Of a DNA stretch of 9,450 bases, positions 6,785 through 9,450 are shown piece after piece. The notes below the pieces were generated by a model, which worked only from the letters and a program-made list of their open reading frames with translations, had not been told where the DNA came from and did not search any database. Both the position numbers and the translations under genes were made by a program. The stretch spans positions 1 through 9,450 of the forward strand of contig CAJORC010000254.1 of assembly GCA_905236615.1 (NCBI GenBank). The letters run 5' to 3'. The stretch comes from an uncultured Lachnospiraceae bacterium (GTDB lineage: Bacteria; Bacillota; Clostridia; Lachnospirales; Lachnospiraceae). Each line of letters starts with the position of its first letter. Position 1 is the stretch's first letter.

Positions 6785-7884
6785 TGTCTCTTTATCACTT
6801 TTACAATTCGGTCAATATCCTCATGTCTCAGGCCGGCATAAAGCGGAAGTGTCATTACCTGATATGACATCCTGAGTGCTATGGGAGTTTCAGCTGCATC
6901 AAATTCAGATGAATAACTTTCCAGCTCGGTTACAAGAGGATAGAAATACTTACGTGCCATGATGTCCGCCTCTTCAAGACGCTTAAAGAGCTCGTCACGG
7001 CTTTCCCCGTACTCTGCTTCATCAACGATCACAGGGAAATATGCATAATTTGACTTAAGTCCATCTGCCACTCTGTTAAGTCTTATTCCCTTTACGCCGC
7101 TTAATTTTTCCATATAATATTCATAAGCATCGTGACGTTCTTCGATCCATTCATCCACATGACGTAAATTACAGAGTCCCATGGCTGCAGCAAATTCATT
7201 CATTTTTGCATTCGGACCGATCTCATTTGTATGTTCTTCATCAACAATACCAAAATCCCTGATGATCCTGACTCTGTCTTCCTCCTTCTGTGAATGACAG
7301 ACTACAGCACCGCCTTCGATAGTATTGTAGACCTTTGTTGCATGGAAACTGAACGTAGATGCATCGCCAAAATTTCCTACACCTACTCCGTTAATTTCCT
7401 CACCAAACGTATGTGATGCATCATAGATCACCTTAAGACCATGTTTTTTTGCAATTTTTTCTATCGCTTCTGTATCACAGATATTTCCATAGACATGCAC
7501 AGGCAGGATTGCCACGGTTTCTGCTGTTATAAGTGCTTCAATCTTTGAAGCATCCATCGTATAATTGTCTTCTCTTATATCACAGAAAACCGGCTTCATT
7601 CCCATTCGTACTATAGCATTGCTAGTAGAAACGAAAGTAAACGGTGTTGTGATCACTTCTCCTTTGTTCAGACCAAGCATCTGAAGTGCCACTTCTATGG
7701 CAAGATGACCGTTCACCGTAAGCGCAAGATTCGGTGTTTTAAGATATTTTTTTAAATTTTCTCTGAGTTCTTCATGTTTGGGACCCGCATTTGTCAGCCA
7801 GTGACTTTCGAAAACAGGTCGTATTTCCTCCATATATTCTTCGATAGAGGGTATTGAGGAACGTGTTACATATATTTTATCCAT
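6781..7884 (-). CDS. DegT/DnrJ/EryC1/StrS-family PLP sugar aminotransferase
   Basis: This 367-residue member of the DegT/StrS family is full length for the family (about 360-400). These enzymes use pyridoxal phosphate and usually glutamate to aminate a nucleotide-linked ketosugar, giving 4-amino or 3-amino deoxyhexoses for O-antigen, capsule or other glycans. Visible features are the Schiff-base lysine K184 in F-S-F-H-A-T-K-V-Y-N-T-I-E-G-G; D155 in Y-D-A-S-H-T-F-G, which contacts the PLP ring nitrogen; and the N-G-H segment at 58-60 where many relatives have S/N-G-T. The K184 context resembles VioA/FdtB-type enzymes acting on dTDP-4-keto or 3-keto-6-deoxyhexose, but the exact substrate cannot be read from sequence. 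The ATG at 7884 has GGAG seven bases upstream. Two glycosyltransferase genes precede it, and the radical SAM gene overlaps its stop codon by four bases. Confidence 0.9.
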   Translation of the reverse strand: MDKIYVTRSSIPSIEEYMEEIRPVFESHWLTNAGPKHEELRENLKKYLKTPNLALTVNGHLAIEVALQMLGLNKGEVITTPFTFVSTSNAIVRMGMKPVFCDIREDNYTMDASKIEALITAETVAILPVHVYGNICDTEAIEKIAKKHGLKVIYDASHTFGEEINGVGVGNFGDASTFSFHATKVYNTIEGGAVVCHSQKEEDRVRIIRDFGIVDEEHTNEIGPNAKMNEFAAAMGLCNLRHVDEWIEERHDAYEYYMEKLSGVKGIRLNRVADGLKSNYAYFPVIVDEAEYGESRDELFKRLEEADIMARKYFYPLVTELESYSSEFDAAETPIALRMSYQVMTLPLYAGLRHEDIDRIVKVIKRQ

Positions 7885-7891
7885 TGTATTA

Positions 7892-7895
7892 CTCC
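7892..7895 (-). promoter_or_regulatory. Ribosome binding site of the sugar aminotransferase
   Basis: GGAG on the minus strand (within TTGGAGT) is seven bases upstream of ATG at 7884-7882. It is the clearest Shine-Dalgarno site among the glycan genes and allows independent translation after the 50-base gap from the glycosyltransferase. Confidence 0.6.
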
Positions 7896-7934
7896 AATAT
7901 ATAAATTTGCTGCTTTACTTTCAGACGCTTTAAT

Positions 7935-9140
7935 TCACCGACTGCCTGCCTCATATATCGCCATTAACAGCTGATAATTCTTTTCCTCGCGAAAAGAACT
8001 GAGTTTCTCAGTATCAAAGCGATAGTTATCTGCATTAAAACTGTTTACGGTTTTTGCAAGAGACCCGGGCAGATCCGTGTCAAAACCGAGTAATGGCTTA
8101 CGGCTGCCGTAAATTCCCGCAATGATGTCGCCGCCATTGCCAAGGTCAAGACCAATAACCGGTGTTCCTGCCGTAAATGACTCAATTATAGTCATTGGAA
8201 ATCCCTCGTACCACTTAGACATAAAAAGCATGGCATCTGAATTCCTTATAACTTTCATCAGTTCATTATGCTCCAGGCTTCCCTTAAAATCAACTTTTTC
8301 CCGAAGTCCGTTCTCTTCTATGAAGTTCCTGCACCAATCCTCATCAGGACCACTTCCGAAGATAAAAAGCTTCCTGTCAGCTTCAACATTCTTCCAGGCT
8401 TCTAAGATTATATCCAATCCCTTAACCCTGTCAATACGTCCTGCATACAAAAACTTTTTCCCACTTTTTTGAATAGGCGAATCAGATTCCGGATTCTCTC
8501 CTGAATTTGCTGAATTCGGTATAAAATTCGGCTTTACAAAGATTCTCTTTTTATCAACGATTTTTCTTCCACCGTTATTTATCTCTTTCAGTTTCCCTGC
8601 ATTAAATTCCGTGAGACAGATAAAATTTACTCCTCTATACAGCTTATGCGCCCTTGCTGCCATCTGTATCCGCTCAGCCATAGCTGAGTGAAAGCGGCTA
8701 TCTTTGTAGCATTTATGTTTAACCCCGGATTTCAGTCCCTTTTCCAGGCATTCTTCGCAAATTTGTCCATCCCTGAAAAAAATCGCATTGAGGCAGAGCA
8801 TCCTGAAATTGTGAACTGTCTGAAAAACAGGAACTTTTTTATCTTTCGCCGCCGCAAAAACCGACGGGCTTATAAGGAACTGGGTATTATGCACATGAAC
8901 TATGTCGATAGCATTTTCGTCGATCATCTTCTGCACATCTTTATATGTCTTTTCGGAATAAACCGCTTCCATCAGAAAGCCTATCTTCCCAAAGGCATTC
9001 ATTCCATCCAGTTCGGCATTATCTCTCGTATAAGTAAAAACTTTGTGTCCATGCCTTTCAAGCATGGCCTTTTCATTATAAAAAACCGTATCTTCCCCTC
9101 CGGGGATCTTGTAGAAATTATGTATCAGTAATATATTCAT
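7935..9140 (-). CDS. GT4-family glycosyltransferase (GT-B fold)
   Basis: This 401-residue retaining glycosyltransferase of family GT4 transfers a sugar from a nucleotide donor to a growing glycan at the cytoplasmic face. The N-terminal acceptor domain starts M-N-I-L-L-I-H-N-F-Y and has the G-G-E-D-T-V-F loop (14-20). The C-terminal donor domain has G-R-I-D-R-V-K-G (234-241) and the E-x7-E motif E312/E320 in E-G-F-P-M-T-I-I-E, which binds the nucleotide sugar. A cysteine-rich insert (C116, C128-x2-C131, C144) follows V-H-N-F-R-M-L; as I recall, a similar pattern recurs in related GGED-type GT4 proteins and may be structural. No membrane segment is obvious. The start overlaps the upstream glycosyltransferase stop as ATGA and has no good Shine-Dalgarno of its own, so it is probably translated by coupling. 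Donor and acceptor are unknown. Confidence 0.9.
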   Translation of the reverse strand: MNILLIHNFYKIPGGEDTVFYNEKAMLERHGHKVFTYTRDNAELDGMNAFGKIGFLMEAVYSEKTYKDVQKMIDENAIDIVHVHNTQFLISPSVFAAAKDKKVPVFQTVHNFRMLCLNAIFFRDGQICEECLEKGLKSGVKHKCYKDSRFHSAMAERIQMAARAHKLYRGVNFICLTEFNAGKLKEINNGGRKIVDKKRIFVKPNFIPNSANSGENPESDSPIQKSGKKFLYAGRIDRVKGLDIILEAWKNVEADRKLFIFGSGPDEDWCRNFIEENGLREKVDFKGSLEHNELMKVIRNSDAMLFMSKWYEGFPMTIIESFTAGTPVIGLDLGNGGDIIAGIYGSRKPLLGFDTDLPGSLAKTVNSFNADNYRFDTEKLSSFREEKNYQLLMAIYEAGSR

Positions 9141-9450
9141 TTAAGTAAACAAGCCGCACGAACGGCCTCCATAAATGGCTCAGCTGTTTTTTCGAAAGCA
9201 AATTCATATGATTTTTCTTTTGCTTTCATCGACATCGATTTTTTGAGTCCATCATCCAAAAGGATTTTCTTTATAACTGCTGCGAATCTGTCACTATCAT
9301 AAGGATCGATGATAACACCAGTTTTCAGATTGTCCACAAGGTCGTAAGAACTGTCCGCATATTTTGATACTATACAGGGCAGTGCGCAGCACATAGCCTC
9401 AAGCGTAACAAGTCCAAAGCAGTCCTCTCTTGTCGGAAATACAAATATTC
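9137..9450 (-). CDS. GT4-family glycosyltransferase, C-terminal part (5' end outside the window)
   Basis: This is the last 103 codons of a gene entering from the right edge on the minus strand. The frame is open to base 9450, and the ATG at 9394 is internal. The first visible residues read I-F-V-F-P-T-R-E-D-C-F-G-L-V-T-L-E-A-M, the E-x7-E nucleotide-sugar-binding motif of GT4 donor domains, followed by A-L-P-C-I-V-S and the typical G-V-I-I-D-P-Y-D stretch, then the closing helices. Only the end of the GT-B donor domain is seen, so specificity cannot be judged. Its TGA (9139-9137) overlaps the ATG of the next glycosyltransferase by four bases. Relatives are about 350-400 residues, so about three quarters of the gene lies outside. 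Confidence 0.88.
   Translation of the reverse strand, partial: IFVFPTREDCFGLVTLEAMCCALPCIVSKYADSSYDLVDNLKTGVIIDPYDSDRFAAVIKKILLDDGLKKSMSMKAKEKSYEFAFEKTAEPFMEAVRAACLLK

Noticed and set aside
7885..7934. Internal promoter or terminator in the gap between glycosyltransferase and aminotransferase
   Set aside because: I saw only AT-rich sequence and the GGAG ribosome binding site; no paired -35/-10 hexamers and no stable hairpin.
8688..9131. A 147-codon plus-strand open frame opposite the glycosyltransferase
   Set aside because: It lies fully inside the well-supported GT4 gene on the other strand, has no recognisable motif and looks like a low-information shadow frame.

Overview
The window looks like chromosome of a low-to-moderate GC member of the Bacillota, most likely class Clostridia and plausibly family Lachnospiraceae. 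The clues are A/T-rich codon use with frequent ATA, AGA and AGG codons, purine-rich Shine-Dalgarno sites, GTG and TTG starts, a type III pantothenate kinase, and a long cytoplasmic hybrid kinase of the PAS / GGDEF-like / GAF / HisKA / REC / Hpt type. The taxonomic call is inference; there is no rRNA or other marker gene here.

Layout. At the left edge (1-292, plus strand) is the 3' end of coaX. It converges on everything else, which is on the minus strand. A perfect 9-bp stem at 278-303, with U-tracts on both sides, sits between the converging ends and probably terminates transcription in both directions. In transcription order from the right edge, the minus-strand genes are: the C-terminal part of a GT4 glycosyltransferase (runs off the window), a complete GT4 glycosyltransferase, a DegT/StrS-family sugar aminotransferase, a PflX-like radical SAM protein, a DEAD-box RNA helicase with a basic tail, a 1043-residue hybrid histidine kinase with REC and Hpt domains, and a small protein of two receiver domains of which only the second has its catalytic residues.

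Genes are tightly packed. There are ATGA overlaps at 9137-9140 and 6781-6784, a 3-bp gap between helicase and kinase, and gaps of about 50 bp elsewhere. No terminator-like hairpin was seen between the minus-strand genes, so a single polycistronic unit ending at 278-303 is plausible. A perfect but isolated -10 hexamer before the helicase could start a helicase-kinase-regulator sub-operon.

Functionally there are two blocks. The right block (about 6781-9450) is surface or extracellular polysaccharide synthesis: two glycosyltransferases and an enzyme making a 4-amino (or 3-amino) deoxysugar nucleotide. The left block (310-5841) is RNA remodelling plus a complete His-Asp-His-Asp phosphorelay that ends in a receiver protein with no output domain. 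The radical SAM gene sits between them and is translationally coupled to the aminotransferase.

I saw no tRNA, rRNA, CRISPR array, insertion sequence or attachment site. No stretch over 300 bases lacks a gene. I found no clearly new system. The points most worth following up are the pseudo-receiver/receiver protein, the helicase-phosphorelay linkage with its same-frame junction, and the radical SAM gene embedded in a glycan operon.
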